The notes under the pieces were generated by a model, which did no database searches, was not told the DNA's origin, and saw only the letters and a program-made list of their open reading frames with translations. A DNA stretch of 64,000 nt from Gnetum montanum (Eukaryota; Streptophyta; Gnetopsida; Gnetales; Gnetaceae), in contig MNCI01023583.1 in the NCBI GenBank assembly GCA_015680685.1, forward strand, positions 149,222 through 213,221. The letters are read 5' to 3'. Positions 11,381 through 22,346 of the stretch are shown one piece after another. Within the stretch, counting starts at the first letter, position 1. Each line of letters starts with the position of its first letter. Position numbers and translations under genes: made by a program.

Positions 11381-12221
11381 TGATGAGCGGCAAGGTATCC
11401 CTACGCTCAACCATACGAATACGAGTGTTCACACACGATCTGGTCAAATTCCAAGGACTAAGTGCTTATGCACCTTTACAAAACAAGGACAGGTTAGTCA
11501 ATTGTTGTCTTCCCAAGCTTACTTGTATGGCATGATTGTATGGTTAAGTAAACTTGAGGTATCTGATATATATATATTTTTTATGTTTATGTCTTGGTGC
11601 TACAAAGGGAGAAGTGAACTAATTAAGTAACTAATTCAATTTAACTAATCTACTATGCTCTAACTAGTCCTAACACCAACATCCATTCCCACTTGCCGTA
11701 CACATCCTAAACTAGTGCAACGCTACTAGGATTACCAAACACTAATCATTATTAGGTTACCAAGTGTCCCATGCATGCTCGAAGTGGTCGTACTGAGTGT
11801 GCTTACTTGGGGGAGTTAACGAGGAGAGAGAGAGAGAGAACATTAATTAACTAAGGAAAGCATTAAATAACATTAAATAAGTGATTCTGAATGATGCAAG
11901 GTTTATCACAAAGTTCATCTTTATTTTCGGCCACAAGGTATGCTCAGGTACACAATGCTCGAATAAAGATCTGTTTCCTTTATGACTCCTACTATAGGCA
12001 CTCAGAAATAATTCTAACTCTAAGAAGGGAAAAAGGCAAGAGTTCAGGTAAGGGACTAAGACTAATTAACTAACTATTGCCAAACTAAGTACACCTACCT
12101 CTTATTTATAGGTGACAAGATAGGCCCGAATATCAGATGTCTGATATTGCTCGGAAGGCTCCGATATCGCATACCTGATATTGTGGATGCAATATTGTGG
12201 CCCCAATATCGTAGCTCATCA
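11381..12221 (-). repeat. E1 5' LTR
   Basis: 841 bases, same ends as the left LTR. The TATA box CTATAAATAAG lies at 12,111-12,101, preceded by GATATC-type palindromes at 12,125-12,213. The AG run is short here (11,820-11,839). It would drive E1 transcription leftwards. Confidence 0.92.
12101..12111 (-). promoter_or_regulatory. TATA box in E1 5' LTR
   Basis: CTATAAATAAG on the minus strand, just downstream of the GATATC palindrome cluster. Confidence 0.7.
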
Positions 12222-12226
12222 AGATC
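12222..12226. repeat. E1 target-site duplication, right copy
   Basis: AGATC, one change from AGACC at 4,076-4,080. Confidence 0.75.
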
Positions 12227-13071
12227 CATTAGAAGATTTTCTTGCATAATGAACACTAAATAGCTCATTATTTGATTTAATATCAAGGAAGTTGGATATT
12301 GCAAGATCACTATCATCTTCATCTTCTACTAACTTAAGATCTTTATGCTTATGTTTTTTATTTTTCTTTTCTTCCTTGATTTTAACTTTTGCCAAAGCTT
12401 TTTCTATTTTGACTACTTTGTTGAATAAGTCTCTTATTAATTATCTTTTTCAGATACTCTATTTTCAAATTCTTACTCTGCCTTAATACGAGATGGCACT
12501 GATAATGCTTTAAGTTGAGAAAAATCTTGCACAAGAACCATCTCCTTTCCTTCTCTCCTCTTCTTTGAGTTGTGATAATCTCTTCATTGTTTAAGTGTAG
12601 TTATTTTTCAAATTGTATAGCTTCACTAAAATAGTCATTTAGTGTTATCAAGTTTGGAGTTCTCAACCAAATTGAAATATTGGGATTCATAGACTTAACA
12701 TAAGTATCTATAAGCATTTCATTCGATGATATATATTATCTTTGAGAGAGCCTAGAAATTCTTTGAAACTTAATATTGAAATTTCTGACTCTTTAGGTCC
12801 TCACTTAGCTTGTACTAGCCCATAGTACAGTTGTTGTTGCTCCAATTGATTGAAAAACTAGGCCAAAAAAAGACTTTTCATATCATCCCAACTCATGATA
12901 CTATTGCTTGGTAAGTTTGAATACCAAATTTGAGCCATATCCTTTAAATTTTTCACAAACAACCTACAAGCTTAGTCTTGATGTTGAATATTTGCATGAG
13001 CTAAAGCTAATTCAAATAAGTAGGTTTTCTAGGAATAAAAGGTTTAGGCAAATATTTGTAAACTACCTTAG

Positions 13072-13143
13072 AATCCTAATGGTGTAACTCTTTGCCAAGG
13101 ATGTAATTTTAAAATCCTAATGGTGTAACTCTTTGCCAAGGAT
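13072..13143. repeat. 31-base direct duplication, offset 41
   Basis: The run starting aatcctaatggtgtaact occurs identically at 13,072-13,102 and 13,113-13,143 inside the G0 gag remnant, probably a slippage duplication. Confidence 0.9.
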
Positions 13144-13411
13144 TTGCCATCCTATTAAAATTCCTTTTGATCGTTAAACTCTTATACTTCTTTGGTCTTC
13201 TCTTATAGTCTAATAAACTAGATAGAAGGGGTGATCTTTTCACCCTTCTGATCCTTACTCCAATACTTGTTCCAAACTTCATAACCTTATTCTATTCTTC
13301 TTCTGATGAATAATAAATCTTATAATCAAGAATTTCTTTAGAATCTTTGAAATCTTTTAAACTATCAATCTCTTTGGTCATGAACCCAAAATAGTATCTA
13401 ATTTTTAAGCA

Positions 13412-13431
13412 CTCCTAGCAACAAAAGAACC
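13412..13431 (-). promoter_or_regulatory. Possible decayed primer-binding site of G0
   Basis: The plus strand reads actcctagcaacaaaag, which partly resembles the complement of a tRNA-Asp primer site (the intact E1 version is at 11,361-11,379). It is followed by TGGTGTGC at 13,434, a candidate edge of the G0 5' LTR. The match is weak. Confidence 0.25.
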
Positions 13432-13433
13432 GT

Positions 13434-15950
13434 TGGTGTGCTAGGCATATCAATCTCTTTAAATATGATAAGCTATTAACTTATGAACTTTAGAATAAAT
13501 GTTCGTGTCCTTCTTCTAGCACAAAAACAACTATTGCTAATTGTTTGGGATAGTTAATGTTGGGTCATCCGGATCTCATGGCTTTTGGGATCATGGAAAA
13601 TGAAGGTGATCTTCAAATAGGGTTTAGGTATTTGCTAGTCTTTGGCAACACCAAAGCCCGAATTCCTCTAAATAGACTCAATGGTTATGAAAAAAACTAA
13701 ACGTGAGTATGTGTTTGTTGTTTTGAATGTTGAAATGGTTGGGTTGTGTATGAAACTATAATTAGCTATCATAAAAGAAATTTAGCTAACTTTGTCAAAT
13801 ACTATGAGTTTTTGAAGGTTCCTATTTTGTCAAGTCACTTAGTCTATATAGTTCATATAGTACATTACTTGTAACAAATAATATTTTGCCAAAACATTTG
13901 AGCATAAATTTGCCAATCTACTCCTAATTCCCCCCAGAGAGAAAGTTCCACAACAAAACTAGAAATAGAGCAAGATTCAATGGACTTAGAAAGAGAAAAA
14001 AAAAGTAAGTTTGTGTGAATCTGAAATATTTAAGCAAGATAAATTGACATGAGAAAACACTTCGTAATAAAGCTATTCCAATTCAATCTAACTATGTATT
14101 GTCCAAACCCTCTATGCTTAATAAGTAATTTCATAAAGGACAATCTTATTACACTACCAAAAATGTTGTGTCAATGATAAAGTATAAGCTTCTATTTTGG
14201 CTAGTTAATAGTTATCAACAATTGCATTCAAGAGAACCTTAAAAAATTGACAATTTTAGGATTGAAATACCAAGGTAATACACTTTAAAATAATGAAGCT
14301 ATTTCAATTGTCTCAAAATATCAAAGATTATCCTAGATTCTCTATGCTCAAAACAAGCAATTTCATTTAGACATTACTATTAAATTTCTCTAAAGGATTT
14401 TTAAAACATAAGCTCTTTTATGGAAAACCTTAATAGAAGTGTAATATTATGCAAAAATAGAGCTATAGAAGTAACTTAGAAACAATCCCAAAATTAAATG
14501 CCAAGCACAATACTATCTAAACCATTAGCTAAGTAACTAAAACAAAATGAGAAGAAATGAACTTACAATATTAAAATAAATAAGTTAAATTGATGTCAAC
14601 GATATAAAGAAGCTAAATTGCTGGTCATGGCTACTGATTTCTTAGACATCTGTTGCAGCAACTTTGCATAAAAACTTTGGATAAAATTTAATATTTTGAG
14701 CACCATCTTTGAAATTTCAAAATTTTATTTTTAAGGTTTATTAATTTCCTCTTAATGTTTATCAAATTCCTAATTAAAATATAATATACCTTGTTTGGAC
14801 ATATCCCTCACGTGAAACTAGTATTCTCCTCTAACATTGCTTTGAAATATCACCTTTTTAACCTTTACCTTGTATTTGATATTGGGCTAGCTTCAAATAT
14901 GTTTTTTTATAAAACCAAAGTATCATAACTTTATTCACTTTTTAAAGCCTACTAAGAATCATCATTGCTCCATAATAATGGTGAAAATGTGATAACAGAA
15001 GATAAGGTGCTTATCAAAATTGATGAAATTAAGAATATTTTCTCTACCTTGAGAGATTTGCTAAGATCTAAGCTTCATCAAGTAAGAATAGCTTCAGATC
15101 TAAAAACGTTTAAGAGATCCATCAAGCACAACCATGAGCATGAGCATGAAAGAGAGAGATGTATAACTGATGCTATGAGAGCCATCATTGTCAAGCATTT
15201 ATAAGCATAAGAGGTAGGGTTTGGGAAATTCTAAGAATAAAAAATTAATAATCTATTTCCTAAAAATCAAGTAACATGTATGCATAAAAATAATCCAATG
15301 ATCAACCAATGAATTAAAGCCACCAAGGAAATACTAGAATAAACCCACATGTCCAAGAATGAGTTTCAAGATAAAATAAAAGGATAATTGAATAAACCCA
15401 AAATATTATTAACATGTCTCATAACCATATTCTTACATTATTTCAAAATTGAATAACATAAAAACATAAATTAAATTAAATACTAGTAATGGGCCACCAC
15501 GATACTTCCAACCTCTCTTTCGCAAGAGGCACTAAGCTTTAGTAAATGCCAAAAATAATAGTCAAGAAAATAAATACACAAAATAATAATATTTCCAAGG
15601 TCCAAACCTTACGAAGAATAATATCAAGACATAATAAAACATGTAAGCTTCTCAATAATTCCAAGCATCATACATAAGCTTATAAGAAATATATCATGAT
15701 GTATAAAAATTACCAATGTATGTAAACAAGGGATCAAAGGTTCAAACCTTAAGATATGCAACCATAAGTATAAGCTTAAGAGAGATAATAAAATGCGCTA
15801 GCATTAACTATGAATGTCACATTGTTGTTCAGGTGGTATTTACAAAATTATCATGTAGCACATGATTGATACATGTGACAAGCGAAGATAAAACAAAATA
15901 TCAAAGATTAATGCAATCTTTAGGTTTGAGGCAGTGGTGGATCCTACATT
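13434..15950. other. AT-rich stretch without recognisable genes; probably holds the G0 5' LTR
   Basis: The 5' LTR of G0 should lie here, but its partner is outside the window, so ends cannot be fixed. An 80-codon plus-strand ORF (14,965-15,204) has charged His/Glu repeats and resembles nothing I know. I see no convincing promoter, RNA gene or protein domain. Confidence 0.4.
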
Positions 15951-15954
15951 GGCT

Positions 15955-17325
15955 TCTTTCATTTATTGTCACACCTAAAATTCATATCTATTTAGGAGTG
16001 CCCAAAGCTTCTCTTCTTTTGATCTTCAATCATGTACCATCTAGGCGAATTTAGTGATATTAGCTAGAGTTGGTACCTCCTTGGACATGGTAGCTATGGG
16101 AACATCTTATTGGCTTTCACATACTAAGATGTAAACTTCATTTTCTCTTCTTCAAAAGCTATGGCTATTTTTATTAACTTTCAATAATCACTCATCCTCC
16201 TTGCTAGATTTTCTAGTACATCTTTTTGATCCTGGTAGCTACCTTGAACCACTTAGAGCTCAAAGCTTGCAATGTGAAACTTTTATTTCGCATCCTTTCT
16301 ATTTGCAAACTCTTTCTTGTATAATGCATATACTATGACCGATTGCTACTTTAGTTTTGTTTTGGACATGCTTGCTATTGCCATGGTTAGACTAGCATAT
16401 TAAAGATTTGCTAATCCCATGTACTCTGTCAAATCCTCTATTTACAAGTCTCTATTTTTAATCTCATCTTGGTGTGTGTGGGTAAGACTATCAAGGATAA
16501 CCTGCTAATCAAGTATTTGTATTGTGATGGAGTTGATCTTGGATTTAGCCATTTGGATCTCCTTTTCATTGATTTGCTTGTACATGCCCACCTGAACTTT
16601 AAAGTACTTCTTCATATATTCATGCTTTTTAACCTTATTCTACCATGTGTCAATTTTGATGGTTGAATTTTGTTGTACTATGCAAACTTCTTCCATTGAC
16701 AAAGTCTTATTTTCTATAGCTAATTTTCTAATGTCAATATTGACCAATGTAAATTGCTCTCTTAGTTGTTGAATGCTTTCTTCTAGCATATTCTTTTGTT
16801 TTTCAATGTTAGTCAACCTTACATTTTCTATAGCAATTTTGTTATTTTCTTCTTCTAAGGTAATTAAGGCTTTGGAAAGGACATAGGTTTGTGCTTCTAC
16901 CACTAAGATGTTCCATGTTGTCTTCTCTTTCTCCATCTCCATTTGGGCATACTTGGCCATCAATTGATCCATTTGTTCAGTTTAAATTATTTTAGCTAGT
17001 TAGGTACAATATACTATGTAGGGTCTTATCTTTCTGTTGTTAATGTGGCCAATTTCACTTATAGCCTCTACACCTCATCTTCAACATGTTGCATTCTAGT
17101 TTTAGTCATGACAACCTTGCCCTTGGTTGAAATCAATTCTAACTGCACTACAATGATATCACTTGGGATATCAAAGAGATTCTACATTACTTGTCTAGTT
17201 TGCAATAGTTGGTCTAGTTTATCTTCATGCTCTTCTGGAATTGTGGATATTCTGACTATGGTTTTAATATCTTTTGCTCCACTCATATCAACCATTGGCA
17301 TAACAGAAATATTAAAGGACTTTCA
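15955..17325. repeat. Left arm of a large inverted repeat
   Basis: This segment is, as reverse complement, closely related to 17,925-19,300. Matching marks include gttggtacctcc with the nearby catgg run at 16,070-16,095, against ccatgggaggtaccaac at 19,165-19,181. The spacer is about 600 bases. The arms have diverged, so the arrangement is old and not a recent assembly palindrome. Confidence 0.85.
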
Positions 17326-17345
17326 TGATGCAACAGGAATTTGAG
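15990..17345 (-). pseudogene. Coiled-coil protein gene remnant, minus copy
   Basis: The longest open piece (16,972-16,640) reads MDQLMAKYAQMEMEKEKTTW and continues as a long, heptad-like, Glu/Lys/Leu-rich helix (LEEENNKIAIENVRLTNIEK). It is paralogous to the plus-strand copy at 17,500-19,340 but retains Gln codons where that copy has TAG or TAA. The family is not recognised. It could be an extra (non-gag-pol) gene of a retroelement, since no retroelement domain or LTR pair is visible around it. Confidence 0.5.
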
Positions 17346-17499
17346 GATAAGGTAATCTAAATAACTAAGAATAATTAATAAGAAACTTAGAGTGTATGAT
17401 CCTGAGGATCTAGGGTCTGTTTTTTGAACACTCACCCATGAGTTTAGTCATGAAGAAGGTACCTTATCTTGACTCTTTAACTATAGAAGCTAGTAGGCG

Positions 17500-19345
17500 T
17501 TAAAGGAGCAATAGGATTTACACTAGTTGGAAATATCCCAGCCATGAGACAAGAGTAAGTAGGATCTCGTGGATCAACACCAATAGCTAATAGACTAAGA
17601 CCAAATGCTCCATTAGCACAACAAGCTTATAGACCTTCAATGAACCATTTGCAACAAATCATTCAAAAAATTAGCTAGGGAAGTAGAGAGGTCTCAAGTA
17701 TGTATAGACTAAGAGATAATCCAAGAAAGCCTACTATATCAATAGGGCCTGCAAGTGGTCAGATCTCATTGCAGGTAGGAGAAGAAGAGGATTGGATACA
17801 AAAAATTTTAAGGAGACTTGCATCTTTCCAAGTGATGTTGAAAATAGGAGAAGGAGCCACAGTAGTGGTAATGCAACATCAAGTTGTAGTAGGAGTAGCT
17901 CAAGTTATCATGGATCATATCAAATAGTCCTTTAATGTTCATGTTGTACCACCAATTGATATTACTAGAGAAAAAAATGTTGAAGTTATAGCTGGGATAT
18001 CCATGACCCCAGGAGAGCATGAAGATATCCTAGACCAACTACTACAAACTGGACAACTAATGCAAAAGATCTTTGATGTTCCAAGTGATATCATTGTAAT
18101 GTAGTTAGAATTGTTTTTAACCAATGGAAATCTGGTCATGGTTGAAACTAGAATGTAGCATGGTGAAGATGAGGTGCATAGGCTACAAGAAAAATTAGCC
18201 ATATTAAGAGTAGAAAGGTAGGACCTTGCACAATATATTGTGCTTGACCAGGTAGAATAATTTAAAACTATACAAACGGGCCAGTTGATGGCCAAGTATG
18301 CACAAATGGAGATGGAAAAAAAGAAGGCAACATGGAATATCTCAATCGTAAAAGCACAAACCTATGCCAATGCTAAAGCCTTAATTGCATTAGAAGAAGA
18401 AAATAAGAAAATTTCTACAGAAAATGTAAGGTTGACCAACATTAAAAAATAAAAGAATATGCTAGAAGAAAGTATTCAATAGTTGAGAGAGTAGTCCACA
18501 TGATGCAACCTTGATATTAGAAAATTGGCTAGAGAAAATAGAACCTTGTCAATGGAAGAAGTCTACACAGTACAAAAAAATTCAACCATTGAAATTAACA
18601 CATGGCAGAATGAGGCCAAATAGTATGAATAGCTGAAGGAGCACTTTAGAGATCAGGTGGGCATGTACAAGCAGATTAATGAAAAGAAGATCTAGATAAC
18701 TAAAGATAAGATCAACTCCATCATAATACAAACACCTAATTGGTAGCCTATCCTAGAAAATCTTGCTAATGTGCACCAAGCTAAGATAAAAAACAAAGAC
18801 TTGCATATAACAGATTTGATAGAGTACATGGGATTAACAAATATTTAATATGCTAATCTAATCATGTTAACAATAAGAAGACCTAAAATAAAAATAGAGC
18901 AGTAAGTGGCCACAATATATGCATTCTATGAGAAAGAGTTTGCCGATAGAAAGGATGGATAATAAAAGATTCACATTTCAAACTTGAAGCTCCAAGTGGT
19001 TAAAGCTAGCTACCAGGACCAAAAAGCTATAACAGAAAATCTAGCTAGGAGGATGACTGATTATCAAGAGTTAAGAAAGATAGCTAGAGCTTTTGAAAAA
19101 GAGAGAAGGGAGTTTGCAACTTGGTATGTGAAAGCCAATAAGATGTTTCCACAGTTGCCATGTCCATGGGAGGTACCAACTCTAGCCAATATTGCTATAT
19201 CTTCCTAGATGGTACATGATTCAAAATCAAAAGAAGAGAAGCTTCAAGCATTCCTAAACATATGTCAATTTTAAAAGCTCAACAATAAAGGAAAAAAGAT
19301 GATGGAGGAACAACCACCACCTAGAACCTAAAGACCACATTAAGC
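17500..19345 (+). pseudogene. Coiled-coil protein gene remnant, plus copy
   Basis: One plus-strand reading stays nearly open for 1.8 kb, broken mainly by TAG and TAA at sites where the other copy has Gln. The N-terminus is Pro/Gln-rich (17,500-17,760); the middle has LDQLLQTGQLM; the helix LMAKYAQMEMEKKKATWN follows, with coiled coil to about 18,600. The C-terminal end has VKASYQDQKAITENLARRM and ANKMFPQLPCPWEVP (18,984-19,208). There are no zinc or enzymatic motifs. I infer a structural coiled-coil protein of unknown role, perhaps an accessory ORF of a retroelement. Confidence 0.5.
17925..19300. repeat. Right arm of the inverted repeat
   Basis: Inverted partner of 15,955-17,325. Outer ends are near 15,955 and 19,300, inner ends near 17,325 and 17,925. 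Confidence 0.85.
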
Positions 19346-20485
19346 TTTGATGTTTTTTTTTTTTTTTTGTCTTGTCTTCTCTTGTCATATGTGTCAATCA
19401 TACGCTACATGATAATTTTGTAAACGCAACTTTAACCATAATACAAAAATCATAGTAAAGTTAGCTATGTATACAAGTCATAATGTTAAAGTCTCTATCT
19501 TACCCCATAAATTTTATAAGAAACTCTATTCTAGATGAGTTTTAAGTCAATCGTAAGGGTATGATGAAACGTTTTTATAGACTATGATATTGTAGCTATA
19601 CATACGTCAATGTAGATTTCATGTAGTGGGCCATGGTCATGCTTATAAATATCAAGCCAAAATCACATCAAAATAAATTTTGCCTAGCACTTAATAGAAT
19701 TCTTGTAGTTTGTTTTCATAACTTAGAGTTAGAGTTAGAAGTGAATGCTTGTAGTGTGATGACCTACAATTGTACCAAGTCTTTATTGGAGTGGATTGTT
19801 CCTAAACACAATTCATTAATGATAATAAAGAAATATTTTTTTAATCATTATAGTAATTCACTTAGCATAATTTTTACTCTTCTATAATGTTTACTTTCCT
19901 TAAGTCATTTACTTTTATTAAGTCCTTTACCTTTTCAATGTTTGTTAGTAAGGTGGAACAAGTACAACTGGTTTCAAGCATAAAGTGTAACTATTTGGTA
20001 ACTAAGTAGTGACTTTGCTTAATTTGGTTAGTAGTAAAGTTACTTGGTAATCTTAGTGATGGTTACATTAGCTTAGAATATGTATGACAAATCAGGAACA
20101 ATTGCTTAGTACCAATAGGTTAGAATAGTTTTATATTTTCTCTACACTTATACTTAGCACTTAGATTCATTTTTCTCATATGTGCACTTAGTGTAATTTG
20201 AGTTGAACAACATCATTACATCATATACCTCATTGAGATTTAAACCATATGATTTTTACTTTGCTAACTTTTAGTGAAAATATAATGATCACAAACTTAA
20301 CATCAACTACTAGTATACATATGTTATCCATTCATGAATTATGATCTAGTCACAAGTGAACACTTGTCACTTGCATGGTTGAGCTGACTACAATCCCTCT
20401 TAGATGCAATACTTAGGTATCCCATCTATATCCATACTAAGTTTCTAATGAATAAACCAATGGTAAGCCTAAGAGTGATAAGATA
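19346..20485. other. AT-rich spacer, nothing recognised
   Basis: A 15-base T run at about 19,350 is followed by 1.1 kb of AT-rich DNA with no domain, LTR or RNA gene that I can support. It separates the coiled-coil inverted repeat from the 5' LTR of element A. Confidence 0.5.
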
Positions 20486-21593
20486 TGAAACACCTCAAGG
20501 AACATTTATGTAATAAGAAGAGAAGCCTGGTAGCAAAATTTTCATTGTAATTTTGATAAGAATTCAAGAATAGAAAGAATTTTTTTTCCAAAAAAAAATA
20601 CCACCTTATGATCTTATTTTAAGCAAATTATGAACTATTTAAAACATGTAAAATAAAATTCATAGCCCACAAGCTATGAGTTTTATTTTGCTAGTGTATG
20701 ATAACTAAAAAGTCGAGAAAACATTGCTAAGATTGGTACTAAAAGTAAAAAATGGTAGTGGCTTATATGCTATAGTTTTGGGCCATGAGAAATGGCTAAA
20801 AATGTTAGTTTTCTTAGGGAAATTAATTACAAAGACTAGTGGCCCATATGTTGTAGTATTAGGGCATGTCACTAGCCCAAATATGCTATGTAATTGTCTA
20901 AAATGCACATGGAAATGTAATCAACATAGAAACAACAAATTGAAGATCTATTTAAGCTAGATTCAACACCATTTTCCAAATCTTTTGGGTAGAACAAGCT
21001 TTTGGAAAAAAAGACCTTTTTTGGCACATCTTTTGGCATAAAATTCCCTTGGTAAAAGAGATCTATTTCAGCAAAAACACAGAGAAGCCATTGTAGATTT
21101 TTTAGCCTTTTACAACCTTTTTGATGTAGATCACTAAGAGTAGAAAGGACTTGCAGCAACATTTATTCCAGTGCAGATCAATCAAGCAACCAATGCAAAT
21201 CCATTGTAGAACACACCCTACCTCCTACACCAAATTTCAAAGCTATCTTTGTATTCTTATGTTTTTAAAGCCCACCAATCTGTGTTCTCTAAACCTATTT
21301 ATTTATAATAATTTACAATATTTAATTTAAAGTTTACAGTTTATTATGGTCATATTATTTCTTACTTATCTTTGTCTATTCTCGGAATGAGCATGGAACT
21401 TGTTGCTCATATGTTTTCACTTGTTCTTTTATTTTCTTGCTCATTTCTCTTAGTAATAGATTTTTTTAAGTCCTTAGGTAATTAAAAAGATCACCTAAGG
21501 TGCCCTAGCTTTTGAGGCTCATGGAATCTAGGGTTAAAGCTATTTCATATGGATTATTTCAGTTTTCCAACACCAATTTTTTTCATTGCTACA
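20486..21593 (+). repeat. 5' LTR of element A
   Basis: Starts TGAAACACCTCAAGG and ends GCTACA. It resembles 35,519-36,900 in order of blocks: a start run, AGCCCACAAGCTATGAG against GGCCACGAGCTAC, a TATA-like region, then a G-G-T-T-A-A-A region near the 3' end. The family LTR of C starts TGAAACACC and ends GGTACA. Confidence 0.75.
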
Positions 21594-22346
21594 ATTTTCT
21601 AGCATTAGGAGTGCCTTTGCCTAACTTCTTTATCCAAACCCATCTACAATAATATTTTCCATCTATTTTTGCCTTGTGTAAATGTTTAATAAAGTAAATT
21701 TTTTTTTTGGTTTTTTTGTAATCCCAACTTGTGAAATTATAGCCAATTTCATTTTAACACTTGCAAAAATTAAAATAAAAAATTTTATTGTTGTTTTTAT
21801 AGTTGAAGTGCATAATGCCATCCATGTTTTGTGCATTTTGTAGTTTAAAAAATTGTTTCCACAATTTTAGTGCCCAGCATTTTCTCTATTCCCTATGTTT
21901 ACAATTATTTCAAGTTTTCTACATTTGCATTTTTATGAAATTTTTCATGTATGTGCTAAAGCCTTTTCATATTTTTCCCAACACTACCTAAATATGCTAG
22001 GAAAAATTATCATTTTAGTTATAGTTGTAGTTTATTTTATTTTTCCTTCTTTTACATACATGTTTTAGCCAAATACGCTACACTGTATGTAACCTACAAG
22101 CTTTATACATTGCAATTCCATACACTACGATCATATATGTTACAGCTTTATATGCTACAAGCTTTATACGTTGCAGTCTTATATGTTGCAGTTTCATATG
22201 CTATAGGCTTCATATGTTGTACCTTTTATATGCTACAAGCCACAATTTGCCTAAAACATTATAGTATTTTTCATGTTTACTCAATTTCTCATCTCATAAA
22301 CTTTATGTCTTTTGTGTGAACTGCTCTAGAACACAACATTGTTGTC
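21594..22346 (+). other. Leader of element A with primer site and degenerate repeats
   Basis: The primer-site position (about 21,599-21,615, tAGCATTAGGAGTGCC) is a decayed form of C's TGGCGCTACAAGGAGGGCC. At 22,078-22,250 there is a run of TATATGCTACAAG / TACGTTGCAG-like units. This matches the place of the GCGTATACGC and GCAGCGTAAAAC repeats in the gag leader of C (58,540-59,180) and looks like the same array after CpG decay. Confidence 0.55.

Larger units (their letters stand above)
4081..12221 (-). mobile_element. E1: Ty3/gypsy element nested in G0 gag
   Basis: An 8.1-kb element with LTRs at 4,081-4,965 and 11,381-12,221, ends TGATGAG...CTCATCA, a tRNA-Asp primer site and a polypurine tract that both show minus orientation. 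Flanks are AGACC (4,076-4,080) and AGATC (12,222-12,226), a 5-bp target duplication with one change. Inside, minus strand: gag, linker, protease and RT; RNase H and integrase are missing, so the copy is internally deleted. RT sequence and primer type suggest the Athila/Tat side of plant gypsy elements. An E1-like relative on the plus strand (D) occupies the right end of the window. Confidence 0.9.
12222..13330 (-). pseudogene. G0 gag, main part (right of E1)
   Basis: Gag forms the particle that packages element RNA. The retrotrans_gag core is visible on the minus strand at about 12,980-12,840: LKDMAQIWYSNLPSNSIMSW followed by D-D-M-K-S-L-F and, after a TAG that replaces Gln, F-F-N-Q. This is the F-x-x-L-x-G-x-A-x-x-W-Y-x-x-L-P-x-x-S-I pattern. 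Several TAG and TAA stops interrupt it. The start codon is not identifiable. A 31-base direct repeat (13,072-13,102 and 13,113-13,143) lies in the N-terminal part. Confidence 0.7.
1..13433 (-). mobile_element. G0: old Ty3/gypsy retrotransposon, interrupted by E1
   Basis: Read on the minus strand, the order is gag (about 13,330-12,222, then 4,080-3,670), protease, archaeal-type RNase H, RT, RNase H and integrase running off the left edge. The protease-RT linker, the second RNase H and the integrase match the Tat/Ogre branch of plant Ty3/gypsy elements. Every domain carries stops or frameshifts, so the copy is dead. The 8.1-kb element E1 sits inside the gag frame. The 3' LTR lies left of the window; the 5' LTR should begin near 13,434 but cannot be confirmed without its partner. 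Confidence 0.85.

Noticed and set aside
17045-17344. Ser/Cys-rich plus-strand ORF and its twin at 17,939-18,295 on the minus strand
   Set aside because: They are complementary-strand shadows of the coiled-coil gene copies; they look conserved only because the arms are homologous.
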